NCBI GenBank assembly: GCA_016707285.1
Contig: JADJIA010000006.1
Coordinates: forward strand, 1-64,000
Direction: 5' to 3'
Origin: Ignavibacteriales bacterium
GTDB taxonomy: Bacteria; Bacteroidota; Ignavibacteria; Ignavibacteriales; Ignavibacteriaceae
DNA: 64,000 nucleotides
The translations under genes and the position numbers were made by a program. The notes beneath the pieces are model-generated. The model was given only the letters and a program-made list of their open reading frames with translations. It searched no databases and was not told the DNA's origin. This document shows, piece by piece, positions 46,976 to 55,542 of the stretch; position 1 is the first letter of the stretch; each line of letters opens with the position of its first letter.

Positions 46976-48994
46976 ATGTTAGAAAATAATCAATTGACAA
47001 AAAGGCACCTTACGGGGCTTGCTTCCATCTTTTTATTGCTGATTGTTTCTGTTGTTACCACAAGCTATTATTATTATCATCAAACAAGGGAAAACCTGGT
47101 AAATGAAAAATATGAGGAGATTAAAACCCTTACCGTTCAGAAAGCAAACAGAGTTTCTTATTGGATTGATGAAAGAAAAGCCGAAGGAACTTATCTTGCT
47201 ACCAATAATGTGTTGCTCGAATCCCTGAATAATTACTCATTTATCGATGACATTCAGGCGAGGCACAGGATAGATGAACTGTTTGAACAATTGCGCGTGA
47301 ATCATGACTACTCAACAATTGCATTCCTCGATACAAACGGAATTCCTCTTCTTACTACCGGACTTCCGGTGGAAACCGGCGTAAACAATAAATATCTCCT
47401 CATTGCTGATACATCACGAAAACCGATTCTGCTACAGGACGAACTTGATGCAATAATTCCTTCGCCTGTGATTCTTACAGCTGTTTTCTTAAAAAACAAG
47501 ACGAGAATGGGTTATATCTATCAGAAAATAGATATAAGAACCGATATCCGTCCTGTGGTTCAGAGTGAACTGACAGGAAAAGCTGATTTTAAAATTAATC
47601 TGATTTTTCTTAAAGATGAACAGTTCTATTTTATTCTTGATACCAATGGTGTCCCCTATTTAAGGGATAAAAATTCTGATGGGACCATAGCCGATCAAAT
47701 AATAAGTCTTGTAGCAAGCAAAAAAGATGGTAAACTTGGAGGCACAGGGTTTGACAAAAAAACAAAAATTGGCTACCTGGCAAGAGTGAATGGTTACAAT
47801 CTATTTATTTACACAAGCGCCACACTCAACAGAATTGAAGAACCCCTTACTCCTATCTTTATCCTTCTCACGATTATTATCATAATCACTATCGCTATCT
47901 CGTCTCTTGGTGCTGTTTTGGTGGTTAAAAACCGGGAATCAAAATATATAGGTAAAATTGCTGAATCGGAGGCTTTTCTCGAGAGTATTAGAGAAGGGAT
48001 GTCTGATGGTTTTATCGTTTTTGATGAAGATATGAAGGTAATTGCCGCCAACACAAAAGCTATTTCGCTATTTGGTAAAAGCAGAGAATCTTTCACGGGA
48101 ATCATGGCATCAGAATTTATTCCCCGGCTTGAAACTACATCGTTTTATCAAAATTTTGTTGATGTGAGAAGACTGAAAAAACCAATAAAGAGTGTCGATT
48201 ATATCCAACAGTGGGACACTTATTTTCAGAATAAATTTTTTCCGGTACATAACGGAATCGCCCTCTTCTTCTCTGATATTACCGAGGAAATAAAATTAAA
48301 AGAAGCACTTCATATTACAAACAAACAACTTGAAAGTCTGAATCTCCACCTTCAAGTGGTGACTGAAAATGAAAGGGAGGCAATTGCCAGGGAAATCCAC
48401 GATGAGCTGGGGCAGGCTCTCACCTCTCTAAAAATGAATCTCGCAATGATCCGAAATTCGATAAATGCAACTCCAAACAATGTCGATTCAAGTTTCATCC
48501 TCGATGAAATGGCTACGATGGGAAAACAGATTGATGATACAGTAAAAAGGATTCGCAGGATTATCACCGAGTTGAGACCCGAAGTTCTCGACCATCTCGG
48601 GCTTGTTGCTGCCATCGAATGGCTCGTTGACGACAGTCAGGTAAAAAGTCCTGTCAAATATAAAGTAATAAAAAATGTTGAAGATATCGACCTCGACAAG
48701 GTGGTGGCAACCGCTCTGTTCAGAATTGTTCAGGAGACTGTTACAAACATTAACAGGCACTCTAAAGCAACCAACGCAGAAATTTTAATCAATTATGATG
48801 ACCCGGGATTAACCATCGCAGTCTCCGACAACGGGGTGGGCTTCAGTCAAAAAGGAGATACTCCGGTTACTTCTTTTGGATTACTCGGAATGAGAGAGCG
48901 GGCTAAACTGATTAATGCACATTTGAATATAAATTCTGTCGTGAAATCGGGTACAACTGTTACAATAAAAGTTGATAATCTAAAAAACTTTTAA
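46976..48994 (+). CDS. Membrane sensor histidine kinase (HisKA_3, NarX/DegS type)
   Basis: A 672-residue sensor. A short cytoplasmic start is followed by membrane segment 1 (about 13-34), a periplasmic double-Cache-like domain (about 38-290; VSYWIDERKAEGTYLA is typical of Cache sensors), and membrane segment 2 (about 294-316). A PAS domain comes next (about 330-440; DGFIVFDEDMKVIAAN). HisKA_3 has His475 in REIHDELGQALTSLKMNLAM, then HATPase_c (FRIVQETVTNINRHSKA, VSDNGVGFS, GLLGMRERA). This is the class that phosphorylates LuxR/NarL regulators, one of which follows 75 bases downstream. The signal is probably a small molecule in the periplasm. Confidence 0.93.
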   Translation: MLENNQLTKRHLTGLASIFLLLIVSVVTTSYYYYHQTRENLVNEKYEEIKTLTVQKANRVSYWIDERKAEGTYLATNNVLLESLNNYSFIDDIQARHRIDELFEQLRVNHDYSTIAFLDTNGIPLLTTGLPVETGVNNKYLLIADTSRKPILLQDELDAIIPSPVILTAVFLKNKTRMGYIYQKIDIRTDIRPVVQSELTGKADFKINLIFLKDEQFYFILDTNGVPYLRDKNSDGTIADQIISLVASKKDGKLGGTGFDKKTKIGYLARVNGYNLFIYTSATLNRIEEPLTPIFILLTIIIIITIAISSLGAVLVVKNRESKYIGKIAESEAFLESIREGMSDGFIVFDEDMKVIAANTKAISLFGKSRESFTGIMASEFIPRLETTSFYQNFVDVRRLKKPIKSVDYIQQWDTYFQNKFFPVHNGIALFFSDITEEIKLKEALHITNKQLESLNLHLQVVTENEREAIAREIHDELGQALTSLKMNLAMIRNSINATPNNVDSSFILDEMATMGKQIDDTVKRIRRIITELRPEVLDHLGLVAAIEWLVDDSQVKSPVKYKVIKNVEDIDLDKVVATALFRIVQETVTNINRHSKATNAEILINYDDPGLTIAVSDNGVGFSQKGDTPVTSFGLLGMRERAKLINAHLNINSVVKSGTTVTIKVDNLKNF

Positions 48995-49069
48995 CTCTGT
49001 ATTGTTTCTTAATGTCAAATTGTTTAATATTTGATCCGATAACTTATAAAATCTTTAATCCAAAAATAT

Positions 49070-49702
49070 ATGATCAAAATTTTTCTTGCCGACGACCATA
49101 TCCTTATCCGTGAAGGACTTAAGCGGCTCATTAATATAGAACCCGACATCCGTGTGATTGGCGAATCTGCTGATCCGGTTGAGATATTAAAAGCCACAAA
49201 AGAAGGTGATTATGATATTTTGATTCTTGATATTACGCTGCCACAAAAAAGTGGATTGGAAATTCTTAAGGAAGTGAAAGCAATGGATCCCTCTGCTAAA
49301 GTACTGATCCTTAGTATGCACCCCGAAGAGAGGTTTGCCATTCGTTCTTTAAAAGCTGGTGCCTATGGTTATTTAACAAAAGAAAGTGCCGGCGACGACA
49401 TCATCCTCGCAATTAAAAAAATTGCCTCCGGTAGAAGATACCTCAGTGAGAGCCTTGCCGAAAAGCTTGCCGGTGGGCTTGAACTGGCAAAAAACAAACT
49501 TCCACACGAAATACTCTCGGATCGTGAATTTGAAATCCTCCGGTATATTGCCCAGGGCAAAGCACTAACGGAGATTGGCGAAGAACTGAATATCAGTGTA
49601 AGTACTGTTGGTACCTACAGAAGCAGGATTCTCGACAAACTGAAACTCTCTAATAATGCTGAACTTATTTTATATGTCCTCGAGAACCACCTGATCGACT
49701 AA
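49070..49702 (+). CDS. NarL/FixJ-type response regulator
   Basis: A 210-residue regulator. The receiver domain (1-120) has acidic pocket residues Asp8 and Asp9 (LADDH), phospho-acceptor Asp54 (LILDITLP), the switch Ser in ILILSMHPEE, and Lys in YLTKES. The C-terminal LuxR helix-turn-helix (about 145-205) reads LSDREFEILRYIAQGKALTE, then IGEELNISVSTVGTYRSRIL. It is the obvious partner of the kinase encoded just upstream. It should act as a DNA-binding transcription factor; targets are unknown. Confidence 0.95.
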   Translation: MIKIFLADDHILIREGLKRLINIEPDIRVIGESADPVEILKATKEGDYDILILDITLPQKSGLEILKEVKAMDPSAKVLILSMHPEERFAIRSLKAGAYGYLTKESAGDDIILAIKKIASGRRYLSESLAEKLAGGLELAKNKLPHEILSDREFEILRYIAQGKALTEIGEELNISVSTVGTYRSRILDKLKLSNNAELILYVLENHLID

Positions 49703-49802
49703 CCCCCTGTCGAAATATTCCTACACACAGAATCAAGAATTTCCTATAATACCCTTAATTCATTTCGCTTAATTTTGAACAGTTTATTTAAGCGAAATAT
49801 TG

Positions 49803-50168
49803 ATGAATATTCTAATTGTTGATGATGCTGAGAATGTAAGGCACAATATCCTTAGGTTACTCGTTCAGGAATCAGGAATGAACACTTTCCGTCAGGCAGC
49901 TTCCTGTTCTGAGGCAATGGTTTGCCTTGAAACTGAAGTTCCGGCTATCCTGATCGTAGATCTTAAACTGCCCGATGGTAGTGGTTTTGAAATTATCGAG
50001 AAAGCTTCTCAATTAACACCAAAACCGCTTATTATTGTTCTGTCAAATTTTGGACTGACAAAATTCAGGGAAAGAGCATTGTCGCTCGGCGCATCATATT
50101 TTTTTGATAAAACTGAAGAATTTGACAAGCTGATTGGCCTGGCGAAAAACAATTTCGCTTTTGTGTAG
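49803..50168 (+). CDS. Stand-alone receiver-domain protein
   Basis: A 121-residue single-domain response regulator (CheY-like) from the ATG at 49803; a TTG codon just before it is an alternative. The phosphorylation pocket is complete: Asp7/Asp8 (IVDDAE), Asp53 (LIVDLKLPDGSG), Ser in IIVLSNFG, and Lys in FFDKTEE. There is no output domain, so it would pass or absorb phosphate or bind a partner. It sits 100 bases after the NarL regulator and 110 before a HisKA-only protein, suggesting a joint phosphotransfer module. Confidence 0.92.
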   Translation: MNILIVDDAENVRHNILRLLVQESGMNTFRQAASCSEAMVCLETEVPAILIVDLKLPDGSGFEIIEKASQLTPKPLIIVLSNFGLTKFRERALSLGASYFFDKTEEFDKLIGLAKNNFAFV

Positions 50169-50278
50169 AACTGTTACGACAAATCCATAATTGATATTCT
50201 ACTTCAAAATCAACATATTACTATAATTTACCGTTTCAGGGAAAGTTAAATTGCATAAGAGAATTTTAGGAATATGTT

Positions 50279-50638
50279 ATGACTGATTATAAAGCCGATA
50301 AAGAACCCGGGGGTTTGGACAATCAAGATCTGCAAAACAACCTCCAGAGTGATCTTTGCCACGAGCTCAGGACACCGCTAATCGGAATACTTGGATTTTC
50401 CGAACTTTTGATGGAAGAAAAAAGTGTTGACGATGTAACTGTGATGGCTGAAAAGATTAACAATTGTGGGACGAGATTACTTCAGTTTATTGACAAATTA
50501 TTAACCACTCCCGTGGATGGCCAGTTTGAAACTGACAAAAATATAAATCCGGATATGGCTTATAGTGAAGAGGAACTTAGAATATTTAGAATTGAGTTAC
50601 TAAACAGATTTAAGAAATTAGCTGCAACCGGAGATTAA
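50279..50638 (+). CDS. HisKA-only protein without ATPase domain
   Basis: A 119-residue protein whose only recognisable part is a histidine-kinase dimerisation/phosphoacceptor domain: residues 24-34 read SDLCHELRTPL with the phospho-acceptor His28, followed by ILGFSELLMEEKS and a second helix LLQFIDKLLTT. The N, G1, F and G2 boxes of the ATPase are absent, and the downstream sequence in every frame does not supply them. It cannot phosphorylate itself from ATP. It could be a phosphotransfer intermediate, an inhibitor that dimerises with a kinase, or the remnant of a larger kinase. Its neighbours (two regulators and a kinase) favour a signalling role. Confidence 0.82.
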   Translation: MTDYKADKEPGGLDNQDLQNNLQSDLCHELRTPLIGILGFSELLMEEKSVDDVTVMAEKINNCGTRLLQFIDKLLTTPVDGQFETDKNINPDMAYSEEELRIFRIELLNRFKKLAATGD

Positions 50639-50800
50639 GCAGAATGAAAGCAAAGATATTTTTTATGATATACACAACCCACTCAATAACCGGCGATGGT
50701 ACTGAAGAGTGCAACTATCAGATCTTTGCAATTTTAATTTACTGCTAATAAGTTTGATGATGATGAGTACCCGATGATGGTTATGTATCGCAAGATACAA

Positions 50801-50836
50801 AAAAAAAGGCTGCCTCCCCGGCAGCCTTTCTCATTT
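50801..50836 (-). terminator. Terminator of the M28 peptidase gene
   Basis: AAAGGCTGCC (50805-50814) pairs with GGCAGCCTTT (50820-50829), with a T tract on the minus strand. It lies downstream of the minus-strand M28 gene. Confidence 0.88.
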
Positions 50837-50851
50837 TAAATAGAATCTCTT

Positions 50852-53200
50852 CTACTTTAGCAGAATAATTTTCCTTGTTGCAGAAAACTTGCCTGCGGTC
50901 AGTCTTACAAGATAAGTTCCCGATGAAAGTCCTGAACCGTTGATCTGATAAGAATGTCTTCCGGCCGGTTTGGTTTCATTCATCAAAGTTTTAATCTTTG
51001 TTCCTTGTACATCAAAAAGCTCAAGAAGAACAGAGCCTGCATCAGCAATAGAAAATTGAAGAATTGAGACAGGATTAAATGGATTTGGATAGTTTTGATC
51101 GAGCGAATAATTAAACACAGGATTAACATCCACCTCTACCACATTGAATATGGTTACACTTCCGTCGAAGTCGGTTTGTTTTAATCTGTATGTCAAAACA
51201 CCCGATCCTGCATTTTTGTCGGTAAATGAATAAGCCACCTGCGAAGTTGAGTTTCCGGTGCCTTTTACAAAACCTATCGAACTAAATTCTCCAGAACTGT
51301 TCATTTTCTCAACATCAAAGCCGTAATTATTGGTCTCTGTTGCAGTGGTCCATTCAAGATTTACCACATCATTATTTGCCGTGGCAGTAAATGACATTAA
51401 CTCAACCGGAACAGCAGTATATTTGAATATCTGGATATCATCCACATAAAATCCATCTGCAGTTTGTGAACCATCCGATTTGAAAAGGAACCGCAACATA
51501 ATATTCTGCCCGGTGTAAGCGGAAAGATCAACAAATTCATTTTGCCAGGTGGTCTTTGTTCCATTATATAATGGTTGACCATTTGGTTGAAAACTTCCTG
51601 ATCCAAGAATCATGCCCTGCGCCCTGAGCGGAGTCCAAACAGTTCCATTATTGGTCGAAATCAAAAGCTGAACATAATCCCAACCTGATTCAAGATCCCA
51701 TTGAGCCGAGTAACTAAGTCCAGCTCCTAAAGCTGTTCCAAGTTCAACTGCGGTAGTTTTTGACATGGTTGCAGTTATATTGTTCCCGTATTGTCCCGTT
51801 GGAGATTCTGAAAACGATGTTGGCGGAGATACTGATTTTGTTGTGCTCAATCCCCAATTATTCGAAATTGTCCAGCCGTTTGTTGAATTTGCATTATCCA
51901 ACATTACCACATCGGTCTGTGCAACATAAAAACGATGGAATGATTGTGGAGGAGTTGACCCGGGAGGATTAACTCCTGATCCACCCATCGGTGAGGTAAC
52001 AACTATACTTCCTGAAACATCCTGAGCGGCAATATAATACTCAACTGCTGTACCCATTGCCTGTTGAGGTATTTCGAAATTATAGAGACCTCCTGATCTG
52101 CCTGCCGGGGTTCCGGTAACAGAAGAAAACTGGGAATATATTCCACCACCTGACGAGGTTCTGTAATATAATCTTGGTGCAGCAGTTCCCGAGCCCACAT
52201 CAAGCCCTGTCTGAAGGTCTGCGGCAGCAACAATCGGTGCAGCATATGCGGCTGTTGGAACAGGAGTGTGAACAATCTTCAAATTCAAATTTAGAGCAAA
52301 ATTGGCAAAAGTTCCGATTGCCAGCTTTGACATTTTGAGGAAATATGGCTGATTAAAATGGTCAATCTTATCATTCACTGTATGATAATAAGCGTTAAAA
52401 TCGTTGTCATCATCCTCGATCAATAAAATTGCACTATAACCTTTGCTCCAAAATGAAGCATGGTCACTTGCTGTAGAGCCGGGAGTTTTTTGAACTGTGA
52501 CGATTCCAATTCCAAGTGATAAATTTATCTCTACCATTTTGTTGTAAAGATCCATCGACTGTGCAGTTGCTCTTACATGAAGATTTGCTTTGTTGTCATT
52601 GTTTGCATCATAGGCTATCATATCCATGTTCACAACACCAAGAATAGAATCACCTGCTGCTGATGCCTGATTTGCATAGTATGCTGATCCTATCAGCCCC
52701 TGCTCTTCTTCATCCCAGAGTGCAAAAACTATCGTATAAGGGAAATCATATTGAGAAAGGATTCTTGCTGCTTCAATAACTGCCGCAGTTCCACTTCCAT
52801 TGTCATCTGCTCCGGGAGCAATCGATCCCGAAGGCATGTCGTCAAAATGGGCACAAATAATGTATTTTTGATTGGGGAATTGTGTCCCGGTCTTTACTCC
52901 GATTACATTTTTTCCTGTTGTGCTAAAACTTTGAAGAGTTGCTGTTAAACCGTATCGCTGAAGAGACTGCTGAATATACTCGGCAGCTTTGTCGTTTGAT
53001 GCATTGTTTTTATGTCTTGATACTATTGTGTATGGTTGACCGCTTATAGTTACAGGAAGAACACCTGAAAGTTCTTTTACAAACTTCATTAAAGTGTCTT
53101 GATTCACCTGATTTACTATGTTTTGTACACTCGTTTGAGGGAATATGGCAGTAGATAATAGAATCACTGTCAGACAAATAAAACTGTAGTATTTACGCAT
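50852..53200 (-). CDS. M28-family metallopeptidase with T9SS sorting domain
   Basis: A 782-residue secreted zinc aminopeptidase with signal peptide 1-22 (LLSTAIFPQ). The M28 domain (about 30-300) has all five ligand motifs: CAHFDD, PGADDNGSG, WDEEEQGLIGS (catalytic Glu), NMDMIAYD, and TVNDKIDHF. A propeptide-like or Ig region follows (about 310-600), including a jelly-roll stretch (GWTISNNWGLS ... FYVDDIQIFKY), then a repeat typical of T9SS cargo (VELMSFTATANNDVVNLEW). The end is the type A sorting domain (NYPNPFNPVSILQFSI ... GTYLVRLTAG ... RKIILLK). With DPP4 and the M24 enzyme it forms a plausible peptide-degrading set; this one works outside the cell. Confidence 0.93.
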   Translation of the reverse strand: MRKYYSFICLTVILLSTAIFPQTSVQNIVNQVNQDTLMKFVKELSGVLPVTISGQPYTIVSRHKNNASNDKAAEYIQQSLQRYGLTATLQSFSTTGKNVIGVKTGTQFPNQKYIICAHFDDMPSGSIAPGADDNGSGTAAVIEAARILSQYDFPYTIVFALWDEEEQGLIGSAYYANQASAAGDSILGVVNMDMIAYDANNDNKANLHVRATAQSMDLYNKMVEINLSLGIGIVTVQKTPGSTASDHASFWSKGYSAILLIEDDDNDFNAYYHTVNDKIDHFNQPYFLKMSKLAIGTFANFALNLNLKIVHTPVPTAAYAAPIVAAADLQTGLDVGSGTAAPRLYYRTSSGGGIYSQFSSVTGTPAGRSGGLYNFEIPQQAMGTAVEYYIAAQDVSGSIVVTSPMGGSGVNPPGSTPPQSFHRFYVAQTDVVMLDNANSTNGWTISNNWGLSTTKSVSPPTSFSESPTGQYGNNITATMSKTTAVELGTALGAGLSYSAQWDLESGWDYVQLLISTNNGTVWTPLRAQGMILGSGSFQPNGQPLYNGTKTTWQNEFVDLSAYTGQNIMLRFLFKSDGSQTADGFYVDDIQIFKYTAVPVELMSFTATANNDVVNLEWTTATETNNYGFDVEKMNSSGEFSSIGFVKGTGNSTSQVAYSFTDKNAGSGVLTYRLKQTDFDGSVTIFNVVEVDVNPVFNYSLDQNYPNPFNPVSILQFSIADAGSVLLELFDVQGTKIKTLMNETKPAGRHSYQINGSGLSSGTYLVRLTAGKFSATRKIILLK

Positions 53201-53342
53201 TTTTATCCAGTTTGGTATAAATTATGTATCCATGGAAAGAAAAGTTTCCTGACATTTAAATTACATATTTTTTCCCATATGGTTATGCAAAAAAAGACTG
53301 TCTAATAATCCCGGTTCGGACACTCTTTTCGTGACAAATTTG

Positions 53343-53350
53343 TATATTTG
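53343..53350 (+). promoter_or_regulatory. -7 box before tRNA-Arg
   Basis: TATATTTG matches TAnnTTTG and is identical to the box before tRNA-Thr. It lies 35 bases upstream of the tRNA. No clear -33 element was seen. Confidence 0.5.
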
Positions 53351-53385
53351 TTGTTGTGATATAAAAAGTTTTATATCATAATTAT

Positions 53386-53459
53386 GCCTCCGTAGCTCAG
53401 GTGGATAGAGCAGCAGTTTCCTAAACTGTTTGTCGGGTGTTCGAGTCGCCCCGGGGGCA
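53386..53459 (+). tRNA. tRNA-Arg (CCT)
   Basis: A 74-nt cloverleaf. The acceptor arm is GCCTCCG / CGGGGGC (one G-T pair) with discriminator A. The D arm is GCTCAGGTGGATAGAGC. The anticodon stem is GCAGT / ACTGT with loop TTCCTAA, giving anticodon CCT. The T arm contains GTTCGAGTC. CCA is not fully encoded. It ends 24 bases before eno and may share its transcript. Confidence 0.95.
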
Positions 53460-53483
53460 CCCATCTTTAAATGGAGAAAAATA

Positions 53484-54776
53484 ATGACTGAAATAATAGA
53501 TATAATTGCCCGCGAGATACTTGACTCAAGAGGAAACCCAACTCTTGAAGCAGAAGTTTTACTCGAAGGTGGAGCAATCGGCAGAGCTGCCGTACCAAGC
53601 GGAGCCTCAACAGGTTCAAACGAAGCTTGTGAACTTAGAGACGGTGATTCCTCAAGATACCTTGGAAAAGGCGTCGAAAAAGCTGTTGATTTTGTGAATA
53701 ATGAACTTGCTGACGAATTGATCGGCTGGGATGCCACAGAACAGGTTGCCATCGACAACTATATGATAGAACTTGATGGAACTCCTAACAAATCCCATTT
53801 TGGCGCAAATGCCATTCTCGGCGTTTCTCTTGCCGTTGCTAAAGCATCGGCTGAAGCTTTTGGACTCCCCCTGTACCGCTACATCGGTGGAACAAACGCC
53901 AAAGTTATCCCCACACCAATGATGAATATCCTGAATGGTGGAAAACATGCTGACAATAATGTCGATTTCCAGGAATTTATGGTTATGCCGGTTGGTGCCC
54001 CAACTTTTAAAGAAGCCTTGAGATATGGTACAGAAGTATTTCATACCCTCAGAGGCGTTTTGAAGAAAAAAGGTTACAACACTTCAGTGGGTGACGAGGG
54101 TGGATTTGCTCCATCACTGAAATCAAATGATGAAGCAATTGAAGTAATCCTCGAAGCCATTACAAAAGCCGGATATACACCGGGCAAAGACCTTTACATT
54201 GCTCTCGATCCTGCATCAACTGAAATGTGGAATCCTGAAAAGAAAACCTACAAATTCTTTAAGTCAACTCAAAAAGAAATCAGTTCAGATGAAATGATCG
54301 CTTATTGGGAAAACTGGGTAAGACAATATCCGATAGTTTCACTTGAAGACGGTCTTGCTGAAGATGATTGGGATGGATGGAAAAACATTACCAAAACTCT
54401 TGGAAATAAAATCCAGCTCGTGGGTGATGATCTTTTTGTAACAAACACTGATATCCTTGCAAAAGGGATTGAGCTTGGTTGTGCAAATTCCATTCTCATT
54501 AAAGTGAATCAGATAGGAACCCTTACTGAAACTCTTAATGCAATTGAAATGGCTCGTAGCGCAGGCTACACTGCTGTAATTTCTCACAGAAGTGGTGAAA
54601 CAGAAGATGTTACAATTGCTGATATCGCTGTTGCAACAAATGCAGGACAGATTAAAACAGGTTCCGCTTGCAGAACCGATCGTATCGCCAAGTATAACCA
54701 ACTCCTCAGAATTGAACAGGAATTGGATACTACCGCAATCTACAAAGGACTTGATTCTCTGAACTACAGAGGTTAA
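53484..54776 (+). CDS. eno: Enolase (phosphopyruvate hydratase)
   Basis: A 430-residue glycolytic enzyme converting 2-phosphoglycerate to phosphoenolpyruvate. The motifs are complete: EILDSRGNPTLEAEV, SGASTGSNEACELRDGD, the ANAILGVSLAVAKASAE block, the Mg ligands (ALDPAST, SLEDGLAEDDWDG, LVGDDLFVTN), catalytic Lys in ILIKVNQIGTL, and SHRSGETEDVTIAD. The frame stays open upstream to 53430 inside the tRNA, so I set the start at the ATG 53484, which has a GGAG ribosome site and gives the usual MTEIIDIIAREIL start. Confidence 0.98.
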   Translation: MTEIIDIIAREILDSRGNPTLEAEVLLEGGAIGRAAVPSGASTGSNEACELRDGDSSRYLGKGVEKAVDFVNNELADELIGWDATEQVAIDNYMIELDGTPNKSHFGANAILGVSLAVAKASAEAFGLPLYRYIGGTNAKVIPTPMMNILNGGKHADNNVDFQEFMVMPVGAPTFKEALRYGTEVFHTLRGVLKKKGYNTSVGDEGGFAPSLKSNDEAIEVILEAITKAGYTPGKDLYIALDPASTEMWNPEKKTYKFFKSTQKEISSDEMIAYWENWVRQYPIVSLEDGLAEDDWDGWKNITKTLGNKIQLVGDDLFVTNTDILAKGIELGCANSILIKVNQIGTLTETLNAIEMARSAGYTAVISHRSGETEDVTIADIAVATNAGQIKTGSACRTDRIAKYNQLLRIEQELDTTAIYKGLDSLNYRG

Positions 54777-54791
54777 TTCTCTCCTTTTTAC

Positions 54792-54840
54792 AGGTGTGAG
54801 TTATAATGCCCCGGCATAATACTCACACCTTTTATATTTT
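54792..54840 (+). terminator. Terminator of eno
   Basis: AGGTGTGAG (54792-54800) pairs perfectly with CTCACACCT (54822-54830), with a T-rich run after it. It lies 16 bases after the eno stop. Confidence 0.85.
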
Positions 54841-54936
54841 AAAAACAGTTTACTCTCTTTTAACCCTTTTTTATTGTACCTCATATCACATTTCCACCGA
54901 ATAAATCATTTTAAATTCAAAAAAAATATGTTTTTA

Positions 54937-54965
54937 TTGACATTAATTATTAATTGTGTTATATT
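54937..54965 (+). promoter_or_regulatory. Classical TTGACA-N17-TATATT promoter-like sequence
   Basis: TTGACA (54937-54942), a 17-base spacer and TATATT (54960-54965) match the sigma70-type consensus, 32 bases before the lipoprotein start. In this group the -7 TAnnTTTG type is more usual, so function is not certain. Confidence 0.45.
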
Positions 54966-54997
54966 CACTTAATCGTTTCATTAATCTTAGAGATACT

Positions 54998-55513
54998 ATG
55001 AAAGTTATATTGGCAACTCTCTTACTGGTTGGAGTGGTTTTTTTTACATTTAATGGATGTAAATCAGATGATTCACCAACCAACCCGGCAACCCCGTCCA
55101 CAAAAACCATGATCATGGGCCATTTTGGCGTGGATTTTTCAGAGGGTAAAGTCGGAGACCCTGAAACAGCATTACCTAATGAAAAAATTGACGGTGAAAC
55201 AATTGCCTGGTGCCCAAACGGTTCGGGTGGTGGATGGATGACCGGAATTTGGTTCAGATCCAGAGAAGATAAACTCTATCGGATTGGACCCGGCGATCTT
55301 GCTACAATTACTGCAATAGATACAACCAAATGGTCGGCGGATGTTTGTGCCACCGCTCTTAAACCCGGTGACATCTGGGCAGCGAAAGCACTTGATGGAT
55401 ATGTAGTCTTTAAGGTTACTGCCGTCGCAACCGATTCTGCCGGAATTGCCAACGGTGTAAACTGGCCTGCCACAGTGGAATATAAATTCTCAACAACTAC
55501 TAAATTTAACTGA
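54998..55513 (+). CDS. Lipoprotein of unknown function
   Basis: A 171-residue lipoprotein from the ATG at 54998; the frame reaches back to 54956 without a signal. Lipobox FTFNGC, Cys20, then a Ser/Pro/Thr linker (SPTNPATPSTKT). The mature domain is rich in Gly and Trp (TIAWCPNGSGGGWMTGIWFR) and matches no family I can name. Two Cys occur in the mature domain (CPNG, VCAT) and might form a disulfide. It is a single gene with its own candidate promoter and terminator. Confidence 0.8.
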   Translation: MKVILATLLLVGVVFFTFNGCKSDDSPTNPATPSTKTMIMGHFGVDFSEGKVGDPETALPNEKIDGETIAWCPNGSGGGWMTGIWFRSREDKLYRIGPGDLATITAIDTTKWSADVCATALKPGDIWAAKALDGYVVFKVTAVATDSAGIANGVNWPATVEYKFSTTTKFN

Positions 55514-55517
55514 AATC

Positions 55518-55542
55518 AGGCTGCTCCGGCAGCCTTTTTTTT
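55518..55542 (+). terminator. Terminator of the lipoprotein gene
   Basis: AGGCTGC (55518-55524) pairs with GCAGCCT (55529-55535), with a T8 tract after it. It ends at the uvrA stop codon on the other strand. Confidence 0.9.

Noticed and set aside
50644..50748. 34-codon open frame after the HisKA-only gene
   Set aside because: It lacks a convincing ribosome site and any recognisable motif. It could be a tiny protein, but nothing supports it.
53430..53483. Longer enolase start inside tRNA-Arg
   Set aside because: The added residues are tRNA sequence. The ATG at 53484 has a ribosome site and gives the normal enolase N-terminus.
53261..53758. Minus-strand 165-residue open frame
   Set aside because: It runs antisense through tRNA-Arg and the start of eno; it is a shadow.
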